From Leadbetterella sp040829825 (GTDB taxonomy: Bacteria > Bacteroidota > Bacteroidia > Cytophagales > Spirosomataceae), in the NCBI RefSeq assembly GCF_040829825.1, contig NZ_JBFOLH010000003.1: a DNA stretch of 64,000 bases. One strand, 5' to 3'. Below, piece by piece: positions 25,019-33,385 of the stretch. The notes under the pieces were generated by a model, which made no database searches, had not been told where the DNA came from, and saw nothing but the letters and a program-made list of their open reading frames with translations. Position 1 is the first letter of the stretch, and each line of letters begins with the position of its first letter. The position numbers and the translations under genes were made by a program.

Positions 25019-26410
25019 TTACAAATGGATCACCTCGCCATAAGCGGCCGCGGTAGCTTCCATAATGGCTTCTGACATGGTAGGATGCGGGTGAACCGAT
25101 TTCAGCACTTCCATGCCGGTGGTTTCCAGGTTACGGGCCACCACCGCTTCGGCAATCATTTCCGTTACATTGGTACCGATCATGTGACAGCCCAGCCATT
25201 CACCGTACTTCGCATCATAGATTACTTTCACAAAACCTTCAGGCGCACCGGCGGCTTTCGCTTTTCCGGAAGCCGAGAACGGGAATTTGCCCACTTTGAT
25301 CTCGTAGCCTTTTTCTTTCGCTGCTTTTTCGGTTAAGCCTACCGAAGCAATTTCCGGCGTACAATAGGTACATCCGGGGATATTGCCGTAGTTCAGCGGC
25401 TGCGGATGATGCCCGGCAATCTTCTCTACACAAATGATCCCTTCGGCAGAGGCCACGTGCGCCAGGGCCTGTCCGGGCACTACATCGCCAATAGCGTAAT
25501 ATCCCGGCACATTGGTCTGGTAATATTTGTCTACCAGTATCTTTCCTTTATCGGTAGCAATGCCTGTTTCTTCCAGGCCTATCCCTTCAATATTGGCCTG
25601 GATACCGGCGGCAGAAAGCACGATATCCGATTCAATGGTGATCTCTCCCTTCGGTGTTTTCACGGTAGACACACATCCTTTTCCGGAAATATCTACTTTC
25701 TCCACACTGGAACCGGTATGGATTTCCACGCCCAGCTTCTTATACTGCTTGGCCAGCTCTTTGGAAACGTCTTCGTCTTCTACCGGCACAATATTCGGCA
25801 TGAATTCCACGATGGTCACCCGGGTACCCATGCTGGCATAGACGTAGGCAAATTCTACCCCAATGGCACCGGAACCGATCACCACCATAGATTTGGGTTG
25901 CTTCTCCAGCACCATGGCTTTGCGGTAGTCAATCACCTTTTCTCCGTCTATCGGCACATTAGGCAGCTGGCGGGCCCGTGCACCGGTAGCAATAATAATG
26001 TGCTTGCCTTCCACAACGCTGGTTTTACCGTCTTTGCCTTTTACCTCGATCTTCTTGCCCGGCTTTACTGTCCCAAAGCCGTCGATCACATCGATCTTAT
26101 TCTTTTTCATCAGGAACTGCACACCTTTGCTCATGCCTTCGGCCACGCCTCTTGAACGTGCAATTACCGCAGAAAAGTCAGCATTGGCCTCGCCTACTTT
26201 AATACCGTAATCTTCGGCATGCTGAATATATTGAAAAACCTGGGCTGATTTTAATAGCGCTTTGGTAGGGATACATCCCCAGTTAAGGCAAACTCCTCCT
26301 AAATTCTCTTTCTCCACCACTGCCACTTTTAACCCCAACTGTGACGCCCGGATAGCCGTTACATATCCGCCGGGACCGCTACCTAAAATCACCACATCAT
26401 ATTGTGCCAT
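25019..26410 (-). CDS. lpdA: Dihydrolipoyl dehydrogenase (E3)
   Basis: A 463-residue FAD enzyme that reoxidises the lipoyl groups of pyruvate, 2-oxoglutarate and branched-chain dehydrogenase complexes with NAD. FAD site GSGPGG (10-15), redox-active Cys41/Cys46 in GGVCLNWGCIPTK, NAD site GSGAIGVEFAYVYASMG, second FAD motif AIGDV, and the C-terminal HPHPTMSEA His-Glu base pair. The E1 and E2 genes are not adjacent. Confidence 0.96.
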   Translation of the reverse strand: MAQYDVVILGSGPGGYVTAIRASQLGLKVAVVEKENLGGVCLNWGCIPTKALLKSAQVFQYIQHAEDYGIKVGEANADFSAVIARSRGVAEGMSKGVQFLMKKNKIDVIDGFGTVKPGKKIEVKGKDGKTSVVEGKHIIIATGARARQLPNVPIDGEKVIDYRKAMVLEKQPKSMVVIGSGAIGVEFAYVYASMGTRVTIVEFMPNIVPVEDEDVSKELAKQYKKLGVEIHTGSSVEKVDISGKGCVSTVKTPKGEITIESDIVLSAAGIQANIEGIGLEETGIATDKGKILVDKYYQTNVPGYYAIGDVVPGQALAHVASAEGIICVEKIAGHHPQPLNYGNIPGCTYCTPEIASVGLTEKAAKEKGYEIKVGKFPFSASGKAKAAGAPEGFVKVIYDAKYGEWLGCHMIGTNVTEMIAEAVVARNLETTGMEVLKSVHPHPTMSEAIMEATAAAYGEVIHL

Positions 26411-26444
26411 ACATTTCAGACTTTTAAGTTTTAAAAAATGATGA

Positions 26445-26452
26445 CAAATTTA
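26445..26452 (-). promoter_or_regulatory. -7 element of lpdA
   Basis: The minus strand reads TAAATTTG, 34 bases before the start codon. No convincing upstream partner. Confidence 0.4.
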
Positions 26453-26676
26453 AACAATATAATTTAAACAGGGGCTCAACCGGGTCTGATTAAAAGAGCG
26501 GTACCGTAAAATAAATTAATACCGAAACTTTTGGGTAATCAGTGAATTGTCTACATTTTTACGCGAATAAATCAACTATCACTTTTTTACTGGGTATGAA
26601 ACACACACTTTTTGTTCGCATTTTCCTGTCAGTAACAAAACCCTCTTTTCCAACACTTCAAATCACACCATACGCA

Positions 26677-27090
26677 ATGGTCCGGTTATTTGCCCTTATC
26701 GCTTTAAGCTTATGTCTCAGCGGCTGTTTCCTGCGGCCTGACATTACAAAAGAATACGTCATAGATGCCAGCAAGCCTTATACCGTAATCTATTCCTTTC
26801 AAAGAAGCAAAAGCTATTTCCGGATCACAGTAGACGGGTATATTAAAGGAAAGTGCCGTATTCTTACCGGGTCTGGTGGAAGAAATGGCGGTCATTACCT
26901 TATTTCCGACTGCAATTATATTCTCAGAGACAATGAGCACATGTATTCCGATTCTGTGAAGTTTTCCTATAACCCCTCCATGTCAACAATGGAAGGGCAT
27001 ACTCAATTTTTAATTTATTACCCTGAAAATGTAGAAAGCGGTGACAGCATCCGGATCCGGATTCTCGAATCCGGATTTCAGTGGTATTAA
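26677..27090 (+). CDS. Hypothetical lipoprotein
   Basis: A 137-residue predicted lipoprotein starting at ATG 26677 (MVRLFALIALSLCLSGC, lipobox LSGC at Cys17). A longer open frame begins at 26542, but the extra 45 residues hide the signal peptide, so it is rejected. The mature domain is beta-rich with YTVIYSFQRSKSYFRITVDGYI and ends SGFQWY. No family is recognised. It stands alone. Confidence 0.6.
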   Translation: MVRLFALIALSLCLSGCFLRPDITKEYVIDASKPYTVIYSFQRSKSYFRITVDGYIKGKCRILTGSGGRNGGHYLISDCNYILRDNEHMYSDSVKFSYNPSMSTMEGHTQFLIYYPENVESGDSIRIRILESGFQWY

Positions 27091-27146
27091 GATGCCCGAT
27101 TTTACTTCCCAGCGGAACTAATTTATTCCAGGCACGTTTTATTAGA

Positions 27147-27174
27147 AAGACCCCGGTTCCTTTAGCGGGGCTTT
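27147..27174 (+). terminator. Weak terminator after the lipoprotein gene
   Basis: CCCCG (27151-27155) and CGGGG (27166-27170) can pair across a 10-base loop, extended by AAAG/CTTT with one bulged base. The T-run is short. Confidence 0.45.
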
Positions 27175-27193
27175 AACATATATCCGGTTTTAC

Positions 27194-27223
27194 TTGACAC
27201 GTAAAGAATAGTTTATATCTTTG
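27194..27223 (+). promoter_or_regulatory. Strong promoter upstream of greA
   Basis: TTG (27194-27196), 19 bases, TATCTTTG (27216-27223) is close to the full consensus. Transcription should start near 27229, about 175 bases before greA, with two terminators in between. Confidence 0.75.
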
Positions 27224-27312
27224 CATAAAAGTTTTTAGCTGATGAGAAGAAACGATATTAAAAAATCTGGCCAGACATAGAAAGCAGTTTCTGAAATGAA
27301 ATATATTTTCAG

Positions 27313-27340
27313 GAACGGTTTAAAACCGTTCTTTTTTTTT
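27313..27340 (+). terminator. First intrinsic terminator of the greA leader
   Basis: Eight-base-pair stem GAACGGTT/AACCGTTC with a three-base loop, followed by nine T. Confidence 0.85.
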
Positions 27341-27341
27341 C

Positions 27342-27372
27342 TACCCCCGGCAAACGGTGGGTAATTTTTTTT
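27342..27372 (+). terminator. Second, tandem intrinsic terminator of the greA leader
   Basis: TACCCCCG (27342-27349) pairs with CGGTGGGTA (27355-27363) around a GCAAA loop with one bulged T, followed by eight T. Confidence 0.65.
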
Positions 27373-27402
27373 ACTACGTTAACCATTTAAATAGCGATAA
27401 TC

Positions 27403-27873
27403 ATGTCATACCAATATTATACACAAGAGGGATATGATAATTTAAAAAATAAATTAAACGACCTTAAAACAAAAGGAAGAAGAGAGGTTTCAAAGGCATT
27501 GGCGGAAGCCAAAGACAAGGGCGACCTGTCTGAAAATGCAGAATACGATGCCGCAAAAGATGCCCAGGCCCTGCTGGAAACTGAAATTGCAAAGCTCGAA
27601 GAGCTCTTTGCCAAAGCCCGTATTTTAGACGAGACCACTATAGATACCTCCAAGGTATCGTTGATGACGACAGTTAAGATCAAAAATCTGAAAAACAAGG
27701 CTACCATGAAATACACGCTGGTAGCAGAAGAAGAAGCCGACCTGAAACAGGGGAAAATCTCTATCAATTCGCCTTTTGCCAAAGGACTGCTGGGCAAAGC
27801 GGCCGGAGAAAAGGCCGAAATCCAGGCTCCGGGAGGAGTGGTGGAAGTGGAGGTGCTGGAGATAACTTTATAA
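27403..27873 (+). CDS. greA: Transcription elongation factor GreA
   Basis: A 156-residue factor that enters the RNA polymerase secondary channel and stimulates transcript cleavage in backtracked complexes. The N-terminal coiled coil (about 1-75) carries the acidic tip region GDLSENAEYDAAKDAQ, with the functional acidic Asp/Glu residues. The C-terminal FKBP-like domain has ISINSPFAKGLLGKAAGE. Between the last leader terminator and the ATG there are only 30 bases with no clear promoter, so expression may depend on readthrough. Confidence 0.95.
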   Translation: MSYQYYTQEGYDNLKNKLNDLKTKGRREVSKALAEAKDKGDLSENAEYDAAKDAQALLETEIAKLEELFAKARILDETTIDTSKVSLMTTVKIKNLKNKATMKYTLVAEEEADLKQGKISINSPFAKGLLGKAAGEKAEIQAPGGVVEVEVLEITL

Positions 27874-27887
27874 AGTTAAAAGTTAAA

Positions 27888-27968
27888 AACTAAAAGTTAA
27901 AAGCTGTGGTACATTTAGTATTTTATATATAAGAATGTTCCTTAACTTTTCACTTTTAACTTTTAGTT
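27888..27968. repeat. 16-bp inverted repeat of TTAAAAG type after greA
   Basis: Arms 27888-27903 and 27953-27968 are exact complements with a 49-base loop. The right arm is identical to 86-101. The surrounding sequence repeats AAGTTAAAAG. Confidence 0.75.
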
Positions 27969-27998
27969 GTTCACTTTTCCTGCTTCCACGATGAAATT

Positions 27999-28598
27999 AT
28001 GAACTACGCCCCCATCGCCCCCTGGTACCAGCCCCTGAGCAGGATTGTGTTCGGGGATACGCTGATCCGGGCACAGCGCCTGGCCCTTGAGGCGGTTTCA
28101 TCCGATTCACGCTTACTGATCGCCGGCGGGGGCGATGGCGAAATCCTGAAACACTTACAGGCATGGAACGGCCCGGTAGATTTTGTGGAGATCTCCGCAG
28201 AAATGCTCCGGCTGGCCCGACCCAAAGCTACTCCCACTACCCGTTTTATTCACCGGGATATTTTTGACTTCCAACCGGACCATCTTTATGACGTGATGCT
28301 GTTCCCCTTCTTACTGGATAATTTTCTCCCGGAAGACGCAGAAAAGCTTATAGTCTCTCTCAAGCCTTTCCTGGATAAAAAAGGACAGGTTATTGTTGTA
28401 GATTATACAGAAAAACCTTCTTTCTGGCAGAAAATACTGCTGCAAACCATGTATTTCTTTTTCCGTATAGTAGCAGATGTACGCGTAAAAACATTGCCCC
28501 CCATCGAAAAAACCATGCAGCAAAACGGATTTCAAAAAACCGCTGGCCGCACCCTCTTCCACACCTTCATAGAAATAAAGCACTACACCCTCATCTGA
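27999..28598 (+). CDS. Class I SAM-dependent methyltransferase
   Basis: A 199-residue Rossmann-fold methyltransferase. Motif I is LLIAGGGDGEILKHL, followed by the acidic VDFVEISAEMLRLARPK, FIHRDIFDF and VMLFPFLLDN. The substrate is unknown. The tail has an aromatic run (LLQTMYFFFRIVADV) that could contact a membrane or a hydrophobic substrate. It stands alone between a repeat and the convergent ABC permease gene. Confidence 0.8.
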   Translation: MNYAPIAPWYQPLSRIVFGDTLIRAQRLALEAVSSDSRLLIAGGGDGEILKHLQAWNGPVDFVEISAEMLRLARPKATPTTRFIHRDIFDFQPDHLYDVMLFPFLLDNFLPEDAEKLIVSLKPFLDKKGQVIVVDYTEKPSFWQKILLQTMYFFFRIVADVRVKTLPPIEKTMQQNGFQKTAGRTLFHTFIEIKHYTLI

Positions 28599-28672
28599 TC
28601 TTCTGCGATGAACTTACGACGCTACTATACGCCTCATTTAACTTACGTGCCTTTAATGTCTTCTATAGTTAA

Positions 28673-31600
28673 TCAAATTCCCCGCCGGTTATCATTAGAG
28701 TCCGTATCGATCAGCTTATTGTACGGATCCACACCCACCTCCACCGGCTTTTCATCGACAATCACCGAAACCCGGTTCGATATCTTACTGATCTTATACC
28801 GCTTCAGGTAAATCTCGTTATCGTATTCGTAATTGCCCTTTTTCTTCTTCTCACCAAACACACCGACTTCGATATAATCGGCCAGCGGTAAAGACTTCAG
28901 GGCTTTTTTACCGGCTCCGTCGGTCAGGGTTTTTCCATCCATATCTTCATATATCCGTTTTCCCTTCTTATCTGTGCGGTATTTGGCTACTTTAAAGTCA
29001 ATATCTACCTGATACTTCCCGTTGGGCAGCTCCTTCGATGTCACCTTATCCACCTTATTGTTGTACAGGGTGATGGTTTCAAACATGTCTTTGATAAGGT
29101 ATTGCAGGCTGTCAGGCGTACCCCGCCGGATATGATCTACAAACTCGAGAGAGGTGGTATACGGCGGCTCCTGGAAGGCCACATCTTCAATGTACCCTTT
29201 CAGGATACGATTGAAATTCTTTTCGCCGAGGTAATCACTCATGGCATAAAGCACCAGCGACCCTTTGTTATAATGAATATACTGCTGGTTCTCGTTATAC
29301 ATCAGCGCGTTTTCGCTTTTCCATTCGGCAGCCCGTCCCAGCAGGTACTTATCCAGCGCATCTTTGAGAAACTTCCGCATCTGGAACTTCCCGTAACGTT
29401 TTTCCAGCACGCGCAGCGAGCTGTACTCGGCCAGCGACTCTGACATGAGCGTAGCCCCTTTCACATGGGCACCGATCACCTGGTGGGCCCACCATTGGTG
29501 TGCCAGCTCATGAGCCGTAACCGAATACGGGTAATCCACGGCATTGGGCTTATCTTCATCTACCCAGGCAATAAATCCTACACTCTCTGAATAAGGGATG
29601 GTATTGGGAAACGACTGGGCAAAGCTGCCTTGAGTACGCGGGAATTCCACGATCCGGACCTGCCGGTGCTGGTAAGGGCTGAAGTTCTCTGTATAATAGT
29701 CCAGCGAATGCTTCAGGGAGCTCATCATCCGGTCGAGGTTGTACTCATGCCCCTTCTGGTAGTAGATTTCCATGCTAACCCCTTTGTATTCTTCTTTCCT
29801 GACATCGTAGCGTGCTGAATTAAAGGCGTAGAAATTCAGAATAGGCTTATCCATTTTATAATGAAAATACTTTCTTCCGTTTTCTGTCCACTCCTTTTGA
29901 AGGTATCCCGGCGCTATAGCAATCTGGTCTTCCGAGGTGCTGACGGTAGCTTCAAAACTCATCCAGTCGGCATTATTGGAAATGTAATTATTCCGGCGAG
30001 CCTGCATATCGGTAGGTTCTGCCATTCTCTCCCGGTCTTTCAGGCCATATTTCTTACGTACATCGTTATCCACAATCTCTGTAGACTCCTGGTAGCCAAA
30101 ACCGGGGAAAAGCTCAAAATTATTAATAAATGTACCGTTTTCAAGCACCGGTGACTCATCTGCCAGCCAGTGATTCCGTACGTTTTCAGAAAGGATCTTT
30201 ACCTGCAGCGTATCTCCCGGCTGCAAAGGACGCTCCAGGGTATAAATACTGAAATTCAGCGAGGTATCATTCCATACCTGCTTATTCGGAATATCAAAAT
30301 GAATGCTGCGCAGGTTTTCTCCATAGTCTACAATCAGAGAATCAATAGCCTGGCCTGTCTTATTCACCATCGTATAATACGCAATGGCATTATAATTTCT
30401 TTCCTTCGGGAAAATATTCATTTCCACCTTCACACCGGTAATCCTGGGTTGGGGAGTAGCGGCATATCGCTTGTACTCTTTCTCATAGTTTATACGATGC
30501 TGCTCTTCCTCCCGGCTGGTGTAGAACGGCTGGGCCACGGCCAAACGATAATAGAGCGCGCAGCCCAATGCTGTAAATGCCGCCAGTGAAATCAGCATAG
30601 GAACCGCCACCGGGCGCTTAAAGCGCAATAAAGCGGTTTGCAACCTGTCTTTTACCCCGGAAATAATGCCCCTTCTCCAGAACAGGAGGGTTAAACCGTA
30701 TAAAACACCGCAGAAAAGCAGCCAGTAAACCCGGAAAATGATACTCTGGCGGTAGGAGCCGAACCCATTCATATCCGAATACCCGGCACCGGGCGAGTAA
30801 TTGAAATGAAAAACAGGTAATTCAATGCCGATCTTAGAAAGCCCGCTCGGTATCATCAATGCTACCAGGATCACGATGAAACCCAGTAAGTAATTTTTAA
30901 AGAAAGACTGGATGAACAGGGCAAAAATGATCAACACCACAAAGTGGAGCATCCGGAAGCCCAAAAGTGATTTGATATACAGCCCGGGCTCAAAATGGTA
31001 ATAGCCATAATACGCCTGAACCAGCATACCGGCAATCATACCACTCACCATAAGTACCGCACACATGGCCAGAAGGGCCAGGAACTTAGACAGCAGAAGC
31101 ACCCAATCAGGAACCGGGGTGGAGTCTACCAGGAAATTCATCCGGTGGGTAGCAGCCGAATTCAGCACAACCCCGGCAAAGAGAAAAATAAGAATCTGGC
31201 CGAAAAGCACAAAGACCCCGCTGATGGTTTCCAGTACCTTTATGGTTACCGGGTAGGTCTTTGTACCGAAAACATTTTCTCCGAGGGTATATCCGTTCAC
31301 AAACACGAACAGCATCAGCACCGCCACAATAGAAATAAATACCCAGTTTTTCACAATAGACCGGAATTCTGTACGCGCCAGGCTGAAAGCCGTTTTGAGA
31401 TTTTGTGCAAAAGAAAAATTAAAGGTTACCTCCGGCAGGTTGATCCGGAATACGCTCCGGAAATTATCTTTTACCGACCGCTCCGGGGCTTTTTGCCGCA
31501 AAAGGCTTACGGGAGACTGGGAAAACGAGAAGGTCACCCAGGTAATGACCAAAGCCAGTATGCCGGTTCCCACCCAGATCAGCCGGTTCAGCACAATAGC

Positions 31601-32323
31601 TTTGCTGAAAGGAATATCATTGACGTTTTGCTCTTCAATAGACCAGTATTTGCTCACGTAGCTCAGCGCTTCCTGTCCGTAAGGCTCAATAAGGGCGGCA
31701 ATAAACTTATCGTCCATGTTTTCGGTCAGGTTGCCGATAACGATCTGCAGGATGAGCAGGATAAGGATAAAGATGAAACCAATATAAACGTTACGGGTGA
31801 GGGTGACCAGGAGAAAGATAATAGCCCCGATAAAAAAGATATTCGGAATCACAAAAAGAACATAGCTCTGGATAAAAGCCCACAGGCGGAAAGGTCCCAT
31901 CAGCTCCTGGTTAGCGAAGGGCAGCACGGAAGCGACGATAAAGGCCAGTCCGATACCCAGGGAGATAATGATGGTGATCAGCATGCCGCTCAGGAACTTG
32001 CCGGCCAGGTAGTCGCGCTTACTGAACGGGTAGGAATAAAGCACGCTGTGCACGTTATACTTATAGTCGCGGTAGACCGTGGCACCGATCACGGTAGGGA
32101 TAATAAAGTTAAGCAATTGCGAGAATCCGTTGATCAGGCTGTTTACCGCCAGGGGCGAATTGTAATACGTATTGGATGTAGTGGTCACGGTAAAGGCATC
32201 GAAATAGCCCAGCGCAGAGGCCATGACCAGGAAACCGATCAGGAAGAAGACGGCAAAATAAATATAGAAAGACGGCTGGCTGAACCATCGTTTCGTTTCA
32301 AAAGAAAATATCGTTCCCAGCAT
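28673..32323 (-). CDS. ABC transporter permease fused to an M1-type aminopeptidase
   Basis: A 1216-residue fusion. The N-terminal half (about 1-590) has two sets of about six transmembrane helices in the ABC-2 permease style. The C-terminal half is a large extracytoplasmic M1-like peptidase: HELAHQWWAH at about residue 934 with the downstream Glu in SESLAEYSS for zinc, and the conserved Tyr in YIHYNKGSLV. The GAMEN exopeptidase motif is replaced by GSFAQSF-type sequence, so N-terminal-amine binding may be altered. It starts in a TGATG overlap with the ATPase gene. The function is probably peptide processing coupled to export, but this is inference. Confidence 0.85.
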   Translation of the reverse strand: MLGTIFSFETKRWFSQPSFYIYFAVFFLIGFLVMASALGYFDAFTVTTTSNTYYNSPLAVNSLINGFSQLLNFIIPTVIGATVYRDYKYNVHSVLYSYPFSKRDYLAGKFLSGMLITIIISLGIGLAFIVASVLPFANQELMGPFRLWAFIQSYVLFVIPNIFFIGAIIFLLVTLTRNVYIGFIFILILLILQIVIGNLTENMDDKFIAALIEPYGQEALSYVSKYWSIEEQNVNDIPFSKAIVLNRLIWVGTGILALVITWVTFSFSQSPVSLLRQKAPERSVKDNFRSVFRINLPEVTFNFSFAQNLKTAFSLARTEFRSIVKNWVFISIVAVLMLFVFVNGYTLGENVFGTKTYPVTIKVLETISGVFVLFGQILIFLFAGVVLNSAATHRMNFLVDSTPVPDWVLLLSKFLALLAMCAVLMVSGMIAGMLVQAYYGYYHFEPGLYIKSLLGFRMLHFVVLIIFALFIQSFFKNYLLGFIVILVALMIPSGLSKIGIELPVFHFNYSPGAGYSDMNGFGSYRQSIIFRVYWLLFCGVLYGLTLLFWRRGIISGVKDRLQTALLRFKRPVAVPMLISLAAFTALGCALYYRLAVAQPFYTSREEEQHRINYEKEYKRYAATPQPRITGVKVEMNIFPKERNYNAIAYYTMVNKTGQAIDSLIVDYGENLRSIHFDIPNKQVWNDTSLNFSIYTLERPLQPGDTLQVKILSENVRNHWLADESPVLENGTFINNFELFPGFGYQESTEIVDNDVRKKYGLKDRERMAEPTDMQARRNNYISNNADWMSFEATVSTSEDQIAIAPGYLQKEWTENGRKYFHYKMDKPILNFYAFNSARYDVRKEEYKGVSMEIYYQKGHEYNLDRMMSSLKHSLDYYTENFSPYQHRQVRIVEFPRTQGSFAQSFPNTIPYSESVGFIAWVDEDKPNAVDYPYSVTAHELAHQWWAHQVIGAHVKGATLMSESLAEYSSLRVLEKRYGKFQMRKFLKDALDKYLLGRAAEWKSENALMYNENQQYIHYNKGSLVLYAMSDYLGEKNFNRILKGYIEDVAFQEPPYTTSLEFVDHIRRGTPDSLQYLIKDMFETITLYNNKVDKVTSKELPNGKYQVDIDFKVAKYRTDKKGKRIYEDMDGKTLTDGAGKKALKSLPLADYIEVGVFGEKKKKGNYEYDNEIYLKRYKISKISNRVSVIVDEKPVEVGVDPYNKLIDTDSNDNRRGI

Positions 32324-33201
32324 CAGATCGTATCGTTTTTGAGTGCTACAAAATATACATCTTCCAGGCTGGGGGTAGCCGGCACGAAGGTCTCGTTAGG
32401 CTGCTCCTCGCTGTACACCCGTATATTCAGGGTATTATCCGGGTTATAATTGGAAGATAACACCTTAAAGTTCTTCATAAACGCATCGGTATCCTCCCGC
32501 TCGATGATCCGCATCCATATCTTTCCTTTCAGTGCGGCCTCTCCTTCAGACGGGGTTCCGCGAAACAGGATTCTGCCCCCGTTCAGTATGCCGATCTCAT
32601 GACAAAGCTCGCGCACATCATCTACAATATGGGTAGAGAAAATAACGGTATGATTGGCGCCTATTTCACGCAGAACATTCAGGAAACGATGGCGTTCGGC
32701 AGGGTCAAGACCGGCCGTAGGCTCATCCACAATAATGAGCTTCGGGTTATTCAGCAGCAGCTGGGCAATTCCAAAACGCTGCTTCATACCGCCTGAATAC
32801 CCGCTGACGCTTTTCTTCCGCACCTCCCAGAGGTTAGTAATCTCCAGCACTTCCTGGATCAGCTTTTTCCGGTCGGCTTTCAGGCTTACCCCTTTGAGCC
32901 GGGCAAAATAGTCGAGCAGGTCCTCTGCCGAAAAATTAGGGTACACCCCAAACTCCTGGGGCAGGTATCCCAGCACTTTGCGTAAGCTGAGCTGATCTTT
33001 CAGGACATCAATCTCACCAAACGATATACGGCCGGAATCAGGCTTCTGCAGGGTGGCCACCGTACGCATAAGGCTGGATTTCCCGGCACCGTTGGGCCCC
33101 AGAAGTCCGAACATTCCGGCGCCTATTTCAAGGGACACATCGTCAAGGGCTTTTACACCGTTTTTATAGGTTTTACTCAGGTTTTGAATAGATAGGCGCA
33201 T
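32323..33201 (-). CDS. ABC transporter ATP-binding protein
   Basis: A 292-residue ATPase driving the permease/peptidase fusion downstream. Walker A GPNGAGKSSL, Q-loop YLPQEFGVYPN, signature YSGGMKQRF, Walker B LIIVDEPTAGLDP and switch His in FSTHIVDDV are all present, so it should be active. The last 60 residues form a small accessory domain. One base (TGATG) is shared between its stop and the fusion's start, a clear sign of co-expression. Confidence 0.95.
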   Translation of the reverse strand: MRLSIQNLSKTYKNGVKALDDVSLEIGAGMFGLLGPNGAGKSSLMRTVATLQKPDSGRISFGEIDVLKDQLSLRKVLGYLPQEFGVYPNFSAEDLLDYFARLKGVSLKADRKKLIQEVLEITNLWEVRKKSVSGYSGGMKQRFGIAQLLLNNPKLIIVDEPTAGLDPAERHRFLNVLREIGANHTVIFSTHIVDDVRELCHEIGILNGGRILFRGTPSEGEAALKGKIWMRIIEREDTDAFMKNFKVLSSNYNPDNTLNIRVYSEEQPNETFVPATPSLEDVYFVALKNDTI

Positions 33202-33234
33202 AGGTTATGGTATTATATTTCCTCTGTAATTTTT

Positions 33235-33325
33235 AGCAGTGAGCTATGAGCCTTGAGCCGGGCGGCGAACCGCTGTGAGCCTTTACAACGTACCGTATAT
33301 TTCTCATAGCTCATAGCTCACTGCT
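33235..33325. repeat. 16-bp inverted repeat upstream of metG
   Basis: Arms 33235-33250 (AGCAGTGAGCTATGAG) and 33310-33325 are exact complements with a 59-base loop, in a run of AGCTCAT-type repeats. It lies in the spacer between the divergent ABC and metG genes. Confidence 0.75.
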
Positions 33326-33333
33326 CATGGCTA

Positions 33334-33364
33334 TTTCAAAAGTACGCATAAAATCCTAACTTTG
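33334..33364 (+). promoter_or_regulatory. Promoter of metG
   Basis: TTTC (33334-33337), 19 bases, TAACTTTG (33357-33364). The -7 element overlaps a TTG (33362) that opens the longest frame, so the start is the ATG at 33386. Confidence 0.65.
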
Positions 33365-33385
33365 CATTTTTTAAACAACCTTCCG

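Larger units (their letters stand above)
27229..27372 (+). ncRNA. Candidate small RNA or attenuated leader ahead of greA
   Basis: The predicted transcript begins near 27229 and meets an intrinsic terminator at 27313-27340 and a second at 27342-27372. Within it is a 12-codon frame (27242-27280, MRRNDIKKSGQT), followed by a 10-bp stem (27287-27296 with 27307-27316, one G-U). That stem's right arm shares bases 27313-27316 with the first terminator, so the two structures exclude each other. This could be a free-standing small RNA or an attenuator controlling greA. I recognise no known RNA family. The 5' end is inferred from the promoter only. Confidence 0.55.

Noticed and set aside
25406..26155. 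Open frame of 249 codons on the plus strand
   Set aside because: Antisense to lipoamide dehydrogenase; composition is biased and no start signal precedes it.
27240..27257. CTGATGAG followed by GAAAC, resembling a hammerhead ribozyme core
   Set aside because: No stem II can form between the two parts and no flanking stems I or III are seen; a chance match.
30995..32449. Long open frame of 484 codons on the plus strand
   Set aside because: Antisense to the ABC permease half of the fusion, rich in His/Gln/Asp with no family pattern; a shadow of the real gene.
30001..33000. ABC transporter next to a toxin-like gene as a bacteriocin export set
   Set aside because: No precursor peptide, leader or immunity gene; only an ATPase and the permease/peptidase fusion are present.
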